Assembly (NCBI GenBank): GCA_963989385.1
Contig: OZ022499.1
Location: forward strand, 47,047,757-47,111,756
DNA from: Ctena decussata
Lineage: Eukaryota > Mollusca > Bivalvia > Lucinida > Lucinidae
DNA length: 64,000 nt
Direction: 5' to 3'
Shown: one piece after another, positions 1-11,400 of the stretch
Layout of the letters: each line of letters starts with the position of its first letter
Position numbering within the stretch: the stretch's first letter is position 1
Position numbers and translations under genes: made by a program
Notes under the pieces: model-generated
Databases searched by the model: none
The model's input: the letters and a program-made list of their open reading frames with translations, nothing else
What the model was told of the DNA's origin: nothing

Positions 1-36
1 TAAGCTCCCCCAAAGCCGCTGGCTCAGGTGAGCTAA
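1..36 (+). repeat. right end of a family A element cut by the window edge
   Basis: The window opens inside a family A end: AAGCTCCCCC, then a short GC stem loop ending CTGGCTC, then AGGTGAGCTAAAAA. The same ending closes more than ten other elements here. The rest of the element lies to the left. Confidence 0.7.
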
Positions 37-1698
37 AAAGTGGCGACATTGATTTTTGGATGCTCAGGGCAGGTACTCCATAGTCAGTGGTGGGATCTAG
101 CCGAAGTGCTAACTAATCCAAGCTTTTATGCATATCCTCATTACCTGCAAGTATGAAGAGGATCCGATGAAAAATGAAAATGTGATGACATTGTTTTCTC
201 CATTATAAGACTATGGGATTTTTTTCAAACGCTCAAGGGTAGCTAACTCCGTAGTCTGTGCTCGAATCCGGCCAAATTTCGAACTCATCCAAGCTCTTAT
301 GTATGTCATCATTACCTGCAAGTATGATAAGGATCTAATCAAAAACCTTGATTGCAGCACCCTGAAAGTCAAACTTGCTCGAGATATTGTCATGCCCTAC
401 ATTTGTGTGAATTTATTTCAAAATCTGTTGAGAAATGTAGGTGCTAAAGCAATGACAAAGTTTTTCTAAAAATAGCCACAGTGACCTTGACCTTGGGCAC
501 AGCATCCTGAAAGTCGAACTTGCTCGAGATATTGTCATACCCTACATTTGTGTGTCGTTATTTCAAAATCCATGGAGAAATGAAGGCCCTAGAGCGATGA
601 CCAAGTTTTTCTAAAAATAGCCACAGTGACCTTGACCTTGGGTGCAGCACCCTGAAAGTCAAACTTGCTCGAGATATTGTCATGCCCTACATTTGTGTGA
701 AGTTATTTTAAACTTTGCTGAGAAATGTAGGTGCTAGAGCGCTGACAAAGTTTTTCTAAAAATAGCCACAGTGTCCTTGACCTTGGGCGCAACATCCTAG
801 AAGTCGAACATGTTCGAGATATTGTCATGCCCTACATTTGTGTGAAGTTATTTTAAAATCCATTGAGAAATGTAGGTGCTAGAGCGCTGACAAAGTTTTT
901 CTAAAAATAGCCACAGTGACCTTGACCTTGGGCGCAGCATCCTGAAAGTCGAACTTGCTCGAGATATTGTCATGCCCTACATTTGTGTGAAGTTATTTCA
1001 AAATCCGTTGAGAAATGTAGGCAATAGAGTGATGACAAAGTTTTTCTAAAAATATGTGATGACTTTGTTTTCCCCATTATAAGACTATGGGATTATTTTC
1101 AAACGCTCAAGGGCAGCTAACTCGGTAGTCTGTGCTCGAATCCGGCCAAATTTAGAACTCATCCAAGCTCTTATGTATGTCATCATTACCTGCAAGTATG
1201 ATAAGGATCTAAGCAAAAACAGTTGAGAAAACGTGATGACGCCATTTTCCCCATTATAACCCTATGGGATTTTTTTCAAACGCTCAAGGGCAGCTAACTC
1301 CGTAGTCTGTGCTCGAATCCGACCAAATTTCGAACTCATCCAAGCTCTTGTGTATGTCATCATTACCTGCAAGTATGATAAGGATCTAATCAAAAACAGT
1401 CGAGAAAACGTGATGACGCCGTTTTCCCCATTATAACCCTATGGGGGCTATCTGTTGCCATGGAAACCAGAGTTCTGAGCTGATTGGCACCAAAACCTAA
1501 TGCAGCCTTCCCCCCACCCAAATGATGCCTCAGATAAAATTTGATTGCAATCGGCCAACTGGTCTCTGAGATATTTATGTTTGAAAGTGTTGACGCACCC
1601 ACCCATGCACCCACTAACCCACGGACGGACGGACGGACGACGGCTCGACTCCCATCCTATAAGCTCACCTCTGAGCCTTCGGCTCAGGTAAGCTAAAA
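37..1698 (+). mobile_element. family A element, left end missing, two monomer types
   Basis: The element ends in the usual way: a CGGACGGACGG tract near 1620, then AAGCTCACC, a GAGCC/GGCTC stem and AGGTAAGCTAAAAA (one change from AGGTGAGC). It has no AACAAG start, so the left end is truncated. The body alternates two tandem monomers. One, of about 170 bp, carries AAACGCTCAAGGG and CATCATTACCTGCAAG (37-345 and 1060-1430). The other, of about 145 bp, is described separately. The last 250 bp before the tract is single copy. No protein is encoded. Confidence 0.75.
355..1055 (+). repeat. five tandem copies of a ~145 bp monomer
   Basis: CCTGAAAGTC(A/G)AACTTGCTCGAG recurs near 355, 500, 645, 789 and 934, a period of about 145 bp. 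Each unit holds AGATATTGTCATGCCCTACA, AAATAGCCACAGTG and GACCTTGACCTTGGG. The last motif contains two directly abutting nuclear-receptor half-sites. Confidence 0.8.
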
Positions 1699-2041
1699 AC
1701 GAATAAGGGTTGTCAGAAAATATTAGGATGAGGTGAGGTGGGTGGGGTTGGCTGAGGTGGGATGATTAAGAGGATGGCATGGGATAAGGAGCAGAGGGAC
1801 TGGATTACTGACATACCATGGGAGTGAATGGACATCCAGTGATGACTGTCAACTATTTTATGTTTTATTTTCTTACAAATCTGGGATGTGGAGAGACAAC
1901 TTATTACATGCCCGTCACCAGCAGGAGCCTCCCCATAGACAGTAAGTCAATATCATTGCTTTGTGACTTTCAGGAATCTAGCTCAGGAGTAATAAAGTAT
2001 AAATGCCCCTACATTATGAAAAGATACCAAACAAACTTTAA
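1699..2041. other. single-copy spacer, no supported gene
   Basis: A purine-rich stretch (1720-1800) is followed by sequence that matches no other part of the window. A plus-strand open stretch around 1880-1940 ends at a possible GTAAGT donor, but it has no convincing acceptor or recognisable peptide, so I do not call an exon. Confidence 0.4.
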
Positions 2042-2940
2042 AACAAGAGGTCCATGATGGACCTAAATCGCTCACCCGAGTTATGATGAAATAACATGGA
2101 AGATCATCTATTTGATGATGGTTCAATTGGAGCAGTTTTGCACTTTCTAATCTATATTCTGACAAAGTTCCATGAAGATAAAAACTGTGCCCTCTAGAGT
2201 GTACACAATGTTTTTCTAAGATCTGACCTGGCGATCTAGTTTTTGATCAGACATTATTCAGTTTCAAACTTGGCCTACATTTCATGAAGATAAACATTCT
2301 GACAAAGTTTCATGAAGATTCAATGCAAAATAAAGCCACAACTGTGTACACAAGGCTTTTCTATGATTTGACCTAGTGACCTAGTTTTTTATCTGACAAG
2401 ACCAAGTTTCAAACTTGGCCTAGATTTCATTAAGATAATCATTCTGACAAAGTTTCATGAAGATTGAACCAAAACTGTGCCCTCTAGAGTATACACAATG
2501 TTTTTTCTAAGGTTTGACCTAGTAACCTACTTTTTATTCCAACATGACCCAGTTGCACCCTCGGTCTAGATTTACATGAAGTTACATGAAGATTGGAACA
2601 AAACTGTGCCCTCCTGAACATTCACATGGTTTTTCTAAGATCTGACCTTGTGACCTAGTTTTTGACCTGACACGGCCCAGTTTCAAATCTGGTCTATATT
2701 TCATAAAGATAAGCATTCTGACAAAGTTTCATGAAGACTGGATCATAACTGTGCCCTCTAGAGAGTACACACGATTTTTCTAAGATTTGACCTAGTGACC
2801 TAGTTTTTGACCCCACATTACTCAGTTTCAATCTTGGCCTAGATTGTATAAGGATAAACATTCTGACAAAGTTTCATGAAGATTGGATTATAACTGTGCC
2901 CTCTAGAGTGTACATAAGGTTTTTCTAAGATTTGGCCTAG

Positions 2941-3475
2941 TAGTCTGGTTGCCAAATGGAGATTTTGGGTGCAACCCAAAAAAATAGTCCGCACAAAATG
3001 TTTTTGCACAAATGTGTTCATCAACATGTCCGTACACTGAAACTGTATGATGCCACCTTGGCATCATTGGGGAAATTAAAATGTTCAAGATGGCGTCCAA
3101 GATGGCTGCCAAGGGATAAACTCCTCAATATCTTCTAAAGTATGTGGGCTAGAAACATACTTTTGGTGACTACTTATAGGCTTTCGAGGTCGAGGAATCG
3201 ATTAAGAATGTCAAAAATTATTTCAGACAAATCAGTTACAAAATGGCGGACAAGATGGCCGCCAAAGCATAAAATCGCCATATCTACTTTAGTATACGGG
3301 CTAGAAACATGATTTTGGTGTCTGCATATAGGTTTTCGGGGTCAAGGAATCCATAAAGCATGTTAGAATTTACTTTAAGGAACTAACTTACACAAAATGG
3401 CGGACACGATGGCGGACGAAGAACCGATTAGGGAGCTGAATGTCTTAAGAAATGCACTTTTTGATAGCAGAATTC
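2941..3475 (+). repeat. left inverted arm of the foldback element
   Basis: The arm pairs with 7197-7721. It is built from ~165 bp subrepeats with CAAAATGGCGGACAAGATGG followed by CCGCCAA (best copy 3238-3266), AGAAACATACTTTTGGTG and GTCGAGGAATCGATTAAG. The paired ATGGCGG/GATGGCCGCC motifs resemble YY1 sites. Confidence 0.8.
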
Positions 3476-3534
3476 AGGCTTTAGAAAGTTTTTTAACCCG
3501 GAATTTTGAAATTATAAGATCTATGAATTTAAAA

Positions 3535-4660
3535 AACAAGAGGCCCACGGGCCACAAAGCTCACCAGATCTCTAGCTCAAAATTGCTATCAAAATTACTG
3601 TCACATTTGTACAGGCTAATACAAAATATACAACTACAAAGTCTCAGTCTGACAGTCTGTTGAGTTGATAACAAAATATATAACTATTTTCCATATTTTG
3701 ATTGCAGTAAATGCCATTTTTCAATTTTCCCCATTATTAGTCAATGTAACTCTAAGTTGCCATAGCAACCAAATGAAAGAGCTGATTTTCATCAAAAACA
3801 CAAACTTTCAACCCCCCAGCCTAAGGATACTAAAGATGAAATCTGGGCCTTATTGGCCCAGTGGCTTCTGAGGAGATAATTTTGCAAGTGTTTTTTTTTT
3901 TTTTTTCCCTTTATTTTTGCATTTTGATTTCCATGACAACCAGTAAAAGGAGCAGTGGGTCCAAAAACAATAAAGCTAATAGAAGACTTCTTATGGAACA
4001 TTTCTATAAAAGTTTTGTCAACATATCTGCAATGGCTAGGCAGTAAATGCCATTATTCAATTTTCCCCATTATAAGTCTATGGGAACTCTAAGTTGCCAT
4101 AGCAACCAAACTAAAAAGCAGATTTTCATAAAAAACATAAACTTTCAATCCCCCAGCCTAAGGATACTACAGGTGAAATCTGGGCCTTATCGGCCCAGTG
4201 GTTACAGAGGAGATAATTTTTAAGTATTTTTTCCATTTTTTTTTCCATTTTGGTTTCCATGGCAACCAATAAAAGGGGCACTGGGCCAAAAAACATATAG
4301 CTGATAGAAGACTTCTCAAGAAATATTTCTATAAAAGTTTTGTCAACATATCTGCAATGGCCTGGCAGAAAATGTCATTTTTCAATTTTTCCCATTATAA
4401 GTCTATGGGAACTCTAAGTTGCCATAGCAACCAGAGCAACAAGCAGATTTTCATAAAAAACACAAACTTTCAATCCCCCAGCCCAAGAATGCTACAGATG
4501 AAATTTAGACCCAATCGGCCCAGTGGCTTCAGAGGAGATGTTGTTTAAAAGTGTTGACGGACAGACGACAGACGACAGACGACGACGACGACGACGACGA
4601 CGACGGACAACTGCCTATCCTATAAGCTCCCCCGGAGCCTTCGGCTCTGGTGAGCTAAAA
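3535..4660 (+). mobile_element. family A element with three ~330 bp monomers
   Basis: It starts AACAAGAGGCCCACGGGCC (hairpin GGCCCACGGGCC), then AGCTCACCAGATC. It ends with a GACGACGAC tract and a GAGCC/GGCTC palindrome read as GGCTCTGGTGAGCTAAAAA. GCTCACCAGA at the start and TCTGGTGAGC at the end are exact complements. Three monomers begin near 3706, 4041 and 4366 and share TTGCCATAGCAACCAAA, AACTTTCAA(C/T)CCCCCAGCC and GGCCCAGTGGCTTC. The insertion is in an A-run inside the foldback element. Confidence 0.85.
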
Positions 4661-7196
4661 ACGAAGTCATAAAGACCTCATTTTGCATCTGATAGTGTTA
4701 TTAGCTAGTAGACCGTGATGATCCATAAGAGCCCAGTCCAGGTATGGGCAGACAGCCCCGTTTAGAAAATTTCAGTCGCAACCGAAAGACATTGACAGCT
4801 CGATAATTCATTATTTTAAGAATGTCGTTTTTAATGGCTTTTTATGTTCATAATTCCATGCATGTACCTTTTGGTAAAGTAAAATGATAGACAGAGATCA
4901 AGAACTAATACAATCAGACCCCACATTCCGCCCTCAAAACCAAATACAAAAATGACAAATAGTCGCGAACGACAAGCATAGTAAATCGAATGAACAGCCC
5001 TCTCAGACATTCAGTTACCCCAATTGAAAATAACAGTAACATTTATTTTACCCGTTTTATCAGTGTTTCAAATAGGACAAAAACAGAACTGGGCAGCTAT
5101 AAGGTAACCATATCGTTAGAAGACCACAGACAAGCGGACACAAGAACACGTAACATTGAGGAACCAAAAGGGAAGTTAACTAGTTTTACTTGGTCCAAAC
5201 CCATGCCTTCTGGCTCTGCATTGGTTCAAAACATTTAGTTAGCATTTGGTCTGTATGAAGGGTACCCAACCCATCAATGAATCATCACAGACAGCAAATC
5301 AATCACGGATAAAACCTGTGATGACTCAAATATGAGGACTCGACAGAAACAACGTATTGCGACACCTGGAGATCCCTCCGAAACAACATCAATGAAATCC
5401 TGGAGCAAACGAAAAGCACCATTAGAACCCCGAATGGCCAAGCAGTGGGGCAAAATTTTGATCTTGGCACAAAGAGTTCTTTTACTTTGATTGCTTAGAT
5501 GGATTTAAGTTTTGTAAGAAAAGTCCTTTTTCCCCCTGACTTTATAGATTTACTTCTTTTTCTGTATATTAGCCTTTAAGCAGGGGTAAATAAGCCAGAA
5601 GGAAAAAAATCCAGTCGTAACAGAAAAAAAATCTTTGCTTTGATCTTTTGTAAGGAGCTTAATAAAAACCACTTTCAGGTCTTTGATTTTATGCTGACAT
5701 TATCTCAGTGTTACGCTTATAGCATATGGTTAGTTAGCGTATGGGCTAGAAGCAGGAATAAACAACTTTTGGCGACACAGTTTTAATCTGCCAGGAAACT
5801 GTATTGCAGTTTTTGAAAATCCCTTTTAGAGATGGTTCTAACTCTACTTGTAGATCTACCTTTTCTTTTCCAAATGCAAAATCATTTATTCAGTTTCTGT
5901 AAAGTACGTGCCCCGAGTTTGGGGGCATACGTGACCCAACGTTTACGTATTTAAAACTTTTGAGGAATGTGAAATATTACATGAAAATACCAACTTATGT
6001 GTACTTCAGTGATTCAGGAGAAGAGGAATTTATAGATGAAACGGTGACATCTTGGGCCGCAAGCATTCATACCAATTTTCGTTCTCTCAGACAAATGGAA
6101 GTATAGCTATACATCAAATTATCCCAGTAGCCTTTGCGCCGTTGGAGCAATGGGTTGTTAGATTCTCACTGTGTCGCTGGCATAGCGCTATTATGAAAGG
6201 TCGGGCTAAATCTATCCTTGTGCCGTCTTTTGACCAACCTTGATTCTAGTCCGGTACGAGTACATATATTTTGCTAAGTCGACAGATAGCCGTTTTCAGT
6301 TGTCGTCAGAGATACGATTCAAACCCCCTGTTTTCTGTACATAAGTCAACTACTCTAGTAACTCAAAAAGTGATTTGATCGGCCTAGCAGCTTTGGAGAA
6401 GAATCTGTTAGAATATTATGGTGATCTAAGCTGACGGGTTTATGAAGTCAGTTTATGCTATTAACTTTCACGTAGCATTGCTCGGTCTATGAAGTCAGTT
6501 TAATCTATTAACTTTCCTGTAGCATTGCTCGGAAGATTTAGTCAGCTAAGACTACTTGCACAAACTGACATGACAATTATGCACTTTTGAAGCTAAAACA
6601 TTTTAAATATGCATTTACAATTTGTAGTCAACTGTCTATAATCATGGGTAGTACTGTCTCCTTTATACTTGAAAGAACTGGGAAATACCAAAAAAATCAA
6701 AAGCTGTTTACAAAATTTGTTACTGCTTTGAAGGAAGTGATCTTTTCTGACATGTAAATTTTCCATACCGCCCAGATGCTAAAACTCTGGCTGTGGCACG
6801 GCACGAACCTGCGCCCCTCAGACCACTAGTGCCGACCATGAGCTATAATTTAACGACGCAAGCAACCAACAAATATTTTGTAAATTTTCCATACCGCCCA
6901 GATGCTAAAAATCTGGCTGTGGCATGGCACGAACCTCCGACACTCACACCACTCACTGATTGCCGACCATGAGAATATAATAAAATTCTTGTAACCGTTA
7001 GATTGTTACTCGTAGCAACGGCTTTCTGTAATGACTAAAGCTTTGTCAACGGGTTATCTTCCCTTGCTTGCACTAGGTTCTTGTGAGCCATCTTGGCCGT
7101 CTTGTTAAAACACTGTTAGAATGGAACTTTTATAACTTAATTTTTATATCTAACAATCTTATACATGCAAAATCCGGGTTTCTAATACACAAACCA
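4661..7196. other. interior of the foldback element, no recognised gene
   Basis: This is low-copy sequence. The longest open frame (4990-5238, 82 codons) has no recognisable domain and no exon signals. A direct repeat of about 50 bp is visible near 6440-6535 (TATGAAGTCAGTTTA and GTAGCATTGCTCGG, each twice). I looked for DDE, RNase H or Rep/helicase motifs by eye and saw none, so if this region ever coded for a transposase it is no longer readable. Confidence 0.4.
6748..6975 (-). repeat. two copies of a possible tRNA-derived SINE piece
   Basis: Two diverged copies of about 95 bp (6750-6850 and 6880-6975) begin GTAAATTTTCCATACCGCCC and contain CTGGCTGTGGCA. Read on the minus strand they contain AGTGGTCTGAGG and GCAGGTTCGTGCC, which resembles a tRNA B box (GGTTCGANNCC). 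No clear A box or folded tRNA is present. This could be the 3' part of a tRNA-type SINE duplicated in tandem, or a chance match. Confidence 0.35.
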
Positions 7197-7721
7197 GAAT
7201 TCTGCTATCGGAAAGTGCATTTCTCCGACAATTAGTGCCGTGACCGTTGCTTTGCCCGCCATCTTGTCCGCCATTTTGTGTGACCGGTTTGCTTTTAAGT
7301 TAATTTCAACATGTTAAACCAATTCCTTGGCCCCAAAAACCCATATGTAGACACCAAAATTATGTTTCTGGCCCGTATACTAAAGAAGATATAGAGATAT
7401 TTATGTTTTGGCGGCCATCTTGTCCGCCATTTTGTAACTGATTTGTCTGAAATAACTTTTAACATGCTTAATCGATTCCTCGACCTCAAAAACCTATATG
7501 TATCCACCAAAAGTATGTTTCTAGGCTTTATATTTAAGAAGATATTATGAAGTTTATCCCTCGGCGGCCATCTTGGACGCCATCTTGAATATTTTAATTT
7601 CCCCAATGATGCCAAGGTGGCATCATTTTGTTTCTGATTAAGGACATCCTAAATAATAAGAATCTGCATCAAACATTTGTGCGGACTATTTTTTCGGGTT
7701 CTCGTCCCGGCACCCAGACTA
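7197..7721 (-). repeat. right inverted arm of the foldback element
   Basis: This is the inverted partner of 2941-3475, recognised by GCCGCC/GTCCGCCATTTTGT blocks near 7255, 7410 and 7570, by CTTAATCGATTCCTCGAC and by the AATGATGCCAAGGTGGCATC palindrome region. The two arms differ at many positions, so the element is not recent. Confidence 0.8.
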
Positions 7722-8535
7722 TAGTGACCTAGTTTTTGACCCCACATGACTCAGTTTATTCCTGGCCTACATTGTATAAGGATAAACATTCTGACAAAAA
7801 TTCATGAGGATTGGATCATAACTGTGCCCTCTAAAGTGTATACAAGGTTTTTTAAGATTTGACCTAGCGACCTAGTTTTTGACCCCACATGACCCAGTTT
7901 CAAACTTGGTCTAGATTTGATTAAGATAAACATTCTGACAAAGTTTCATAACGATTGGATCAAAACTGTGCCCTCTGTGTCATTCTAAGATTTATTTCTA
8001 TTTTTAGCTCTGGCGGCCATTTTGTTCAACAGAGTGGAACCGCTTTAGCAATTTTGGTTCAGGGCCATGCCTCAAACATTTCTGTGAAATTATTTTGAAA
8101 TCGAGCCATTGGCTTCAGAGGAGATATCTTTTAAAGGGTTTTTCTATTTTTAGATTTCTATTTTTAGCTCTGGCGGCCATTTTGTTCAGCGGAGTGGAAC
8201 CGTTTTTTAGCAATTTTGGTTCAGGGCAATGAGACAAACATTTCTGTGAAATTTTTTTGAAATCAGGCCATTGGCTTCTGAGGAGATGTCGTTTAAAGGT
8301 TTTTCTATTTTTAGCTCTGGCGGCCATTTTGTTCAGCGGAGCGGAACCATTTTAGCAATTTTGGTTCAGGCTATAACAGAAACATTTGTGTGAAATTATT
8401 TTGAAATTGGCCCACTGGTCTAGGAGGAAATGTCGTTTGAAGAAATTGTTGACGGACGGACGGAGACGGACGGACGGACGACGGACAAATATCGATCACA
8501 ATAGCTCACCTTGAGCACTTCGTGCTAATGAGCCA

Positions 8536-8779
8536 TTAATAAATAATTTGAAATAAAAGAACTGTCCTCAGAATTGGGACCCCGTCTATACAAATGGCAT
8601 AGCCCTTAAATTCCCACAAAGCCCAGGAACTAAATAGTTTACCAGTAGTTTTCTTTTATGCTACAACTACGAAATTTTCTCAAAAATCATGATTTGTCAC
8701 AAACTGAAGTTAAGAAATTTATGTTTGAAATCCAACATCACTCATTTAACAAATGGAACCAATTCAGCCTGCTTGAAAA
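8536..8779. other. single-copy spacer
   Basis: About 240 bp between two family A elements. I see no gene or repeat in it. Confidence 0.4.
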
Positions 8780-10705
8780 AACAAGTCGCCCAAGGGCAAC
8801 GATCGCTCACCTGTCAGTATATGCTCAATTTATATAAAATTGGTAGTACTACAGTCCCAGTTGCTAGATACCAAGTTTCAAGGCAATTGGCCCAGTGGTT
8901 CCGGAGAAGAAGATTTTTCAAGGTTTTTGCCATTATATGGGCATGGTGGCCATCTTGGTCATGTGAGTGGACCGAATATATAAACTTTGTTTCCCGCTTT
9001 GCCTGAAGGCTGCATTTGAAATTAAATTGAAATCTGCCCAGTAGTTTCAGAGGAGAAGTCCTTTAAAAATGTTGACACATTACAGACAAACGACCTTTAG
9101 CCAAGATAACTAGATCCATATATGGGCATGGTGGCCATCTTGGTCATGTGACCCAGACCCCGGGTATAAACTTTCGTTCCCCCATCCCACTGAGACTCCA
9201 TATGAAATTTGGCTTCAATCGGCCTAGTGGTTTCAGAGGAGAAGATGTTTGAAAATCTTGACGACGGATGGTCCCACAGAATGACCTTGACCTTTAGTGA
9301 CATAATATCTTCATCTGGTCATTTAGTCGACCATGTATACCAAGTATTGTACCTAATACTTAAATAGTTTCTGAGAAATCCACTGTTTAAGCGTTTTCCC
9401 ATATAATAGCCTAACATACCAAAGTTGACCATCCCGTAAATTAGGTCAAGGTCAACGCAAGATCATGATTTGTATAAAATATGATGGGCCCGCATGCCCA
9501 ATGCTACATACCAAGTTTCAAGGTCATAGGCCTTTTGGTTCTGGAGAAGAAGATTTTTGAAGGGTTTTTACCATATATGGGCATGGCGGCCATCTTGGTC
9601 ATGTGACCTGGACCAAATATATAAACTTTCGTTCCCCCAATCCCACTGAGACTCCATATGAAATTTGGCTTCAACCGGCCTAGTGGTTTCAGAGGAGAAG
9701 ATGTTTGAAAATCTTGACGACGGATGGTCCGACGGAATGACCTTGACCTTTAGTGACATAATATCTTCATCTGGTCATTTAGTCGACCATATATACCAAG
9801 TATTGTACCTTAGACTTAAATAGTTTCTGAGAAATCCACTGTTTAAGCGTTTTCCAATATAAAAGCCTAACATACCAAAGTTGACCATGCCGTAAATTAG
9901 GTCAAGGTCAACGCAAGGTCATGATTTGTATAAATTATGATGGGCCTGCATGCCCGATGCTACACACCAAGTTTCAAGGTCATAGGCCTTTTGGTTCTTG
10001 AGAAGAAGATTTTTGAAGGGTTTTTACCAAATATGGGCATGGCGGCCATCTTGGTCATGCGACCTGGACCAAATATATAAACTTTCGTTCCCCCATCCCA
10101 CTGAGACTCCATATGAAATTTGGCTTCAATCGGCCCAGTGGTTTCAGAGGAGAAGATGTTTGAAAATCTTGACGACGGATGGTCCGACGGAATGACCTTG
10201 ACCTTTAGTGACATAATATCTTCATCTGGTCATTTAGTCAACCATGTATACCAAGTATTGTACCTTAGACTTAAATACTTTCTGAGAAATCCACCGTTTA
10301 AGTGTTTTCCAATATAAAAGCCTAACGTACCAAAGTTGACCATGTCATAAATTAGGTCAAGGTCATCACAAGGTCATGATTTATATAAATTATGATGGGC
10401 CCGCATGCCCGATGCTACATACCAAGTTTCAAGGTCATAGGCCTTTTCGTTCTGGAGAAGAAGATTTTTGCAGGGTTTCTACCATATATGGGCGTGGCGG
10501 CCATCTTGGTCATGTGACCTGGACCAAATATATAAACTTTCGTTCCCCCATCCTGTTAAGGCTCCACATGAAATTTGGCTTCAATCCACCCAGTGGTTTC
10601 TGAGAAGAAGATGTTTAAAAGTGTGGACGACGCCGACGCCGACGACGACGACGGACGACGGACCAAGTCTATACTATAAGCTCACCTTCACAGGTGAGCT
10701 AAAAA
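8780..10705 (+). mobile_element. family A element with ~455 bp monomers
   Basis: It starts AACAAGTCGCCCAAGGGC, then GATCGCTCACCTGTCAG. It ends with a GACGCCGACGAC tract and CTCACCTTCACAGGTGAGCTAAAAA. GCTCACCTGT and ACAGGTGAGC match exactly across about 1.9 kb. Monomers recur about every 455 bp, seen from GGCGGCCATCTTGGTCATG near 9130, 9585, 10040 and 10495. Each unit also has TTCAAGGTCATAGGCC, ACTTTCGTTCCCCCA, GGAATGACCTTGACCTTTAG and TAGGTCAAGGTCA. Confidence 0.88.
9585..9608 (-). promoter_or_regulatory. representative YY1-like plus E-box block
   Basis: GGCGGCCATCTTGG (inverse CCAAGATGGCCGCC, close to the YY1 consensus AANATGGCGGC) is followed directly by TCATGTGACC, an E-box of the CANNTG class that fits USF/MITF-type sites. 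The block recurs about 35 times by eye in family A monomers at fixed spacing. Binding is inferred from consensus only. Other monomer families carry the YY1-like half without the E-box. Confidence 0.4.
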
Positions 10706-11257
10706 TGCAGTTCTAATTTTTCAGAGATTAATATCAAAATATCGAAGGAAAGTGGTATGTAGTTAATAAGAAAGAGATATTTTGTTCAAAATTTCAATGT
10801 AAAATGATTCAGGATAATAGCATAGTGCCACTTTGAATCCAGCGCATCATTTCTTCATTTCTTTGTCGACAGCGGCCATTTTGAAAGTGGTGAACAATTA
10901 TGTCCCTTGACTGTAGCTTAGATCCTTAGCTATCTTTTAAGAACTTAGCAAAGGGTCTGATCAGACTGGATCTGAGTCTACCCTGGGTGCACAACCACTT
11001 TGTTGGTTTTCTCGTATCGTGGCTTATATTAATTTTAGTGAAATTTCCACATATTTAAGTCCTCCTGAGGTCAAGGTCACCAAAATCTAATCAGCTCTTA
11101 AGCCTGTCCCAATGATATAGCCATGAAAGTTTGGTGAAATTCCATCCATTGATTCAAGAGATACTGCGCATACAAGAAACTGTCAAGCCAACACCGACGC
11201 CCTGGATCCCCACTGAAAACAATATGTCCCCCTCACCTTTGGTGGGGGGACATAATT
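10706..11257 (+). repeat. decayed repeat ending in a family F palindrome
   Basis: It ends with TATGTCCCCC, TCACCTTTGGTG and GGGGGACATAATT (11220-11257), the same layout as the other ends but with its own sequence. The left end is not clear; ATTATGTCCC near 10897 may be its partner. Around 10970-11035 lies a dispersed motif (CTGGGTGCACAACCAC, TTGTTGGTTTTCTCG) that recurs near 60270. The stretch before 10890 is single copy. Confidence 0.45.
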
Positions 11258-11290
11258 AGCTACCTAGCTCAAAGGGGTCCATGTGTCCAT

Positions 11291-11400
11291 ATACTCATTA
11301 AGATGACTGTAGATACCAATTTTTAGACCAAAATCTTCAACAGTTTCCAAGATATCTTGTGTTCTATAGGTCTTCTACGAATTTTAAAAACTGTTTACAC
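11291..11400 (+). repeat. fragment of a family A monomer
   Basis: TACTCATTAAGATGACTGTA, CAATTTTTAG and TTTCCAAGATATCTTGTG match the monomers of 19733-21815 and 28851-31202. No ends are present. Confidence 0.5.

Larger units (their letters stand above)
2941..7721. mobile_element. 4.78 kb foldback-type element with ~530 bp inverted arms
   Basis: The ends are TAGTCTGGTTGCC on the left and GGCACCCAGACTA on the right; TAGTCTGG and CCAGACTA are exact inverse complements. TAG on both sides (2938-2940 and 7722-7724) reads as a 3 bp target duplication. The insertion lies inside a monomer of the 2042-8535 element. The arms (2941-3475 and 7197-7721) are diverged inverted copies, each made of about three ~165 bp subrepeats. 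The interior holds a nested family A element and about 2.5 kb with no recognisable transposase. Confidence 0.8.
2042..8535 (+). mobile_element. family A element split by a 4.78 kb insertion
   Basis: It starts AACAAGAGGTCCATGATGG with the hairpin GGTCCATGATGGACC and the end motif CGCTCACCCGAG. The body is a ~150 bp monomer (ATTTGACCTAGTGACCTAG, TTCATGAAGATTGGATC, CTGTGCCCTCTAGAG). It is broken at 2940 and resumes at 7722. Near 7990-8440 the monomer changes to one with TTTTTAGCTCTGGCGGCC. It ends with a GGACGGACGG tract and a decayed copy of GAGCACTTCGTGCTC. A sister copy with the same start and the same monomer order lies at 14027-15784. Confidence 0.8.

Noticed and set aside
1880..1945. Plus-strand exon with a GTAAGT donor
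   Set aside because: No convincing acceptor, short peptide without family resemblance, no partner exon in phase.
6750..6850. tRNA gene on the minus strand
   Set aside because: A B-box-like GGTTCGTGCC is present, but there is no A box, no cloverleaf and no acceptor stem.
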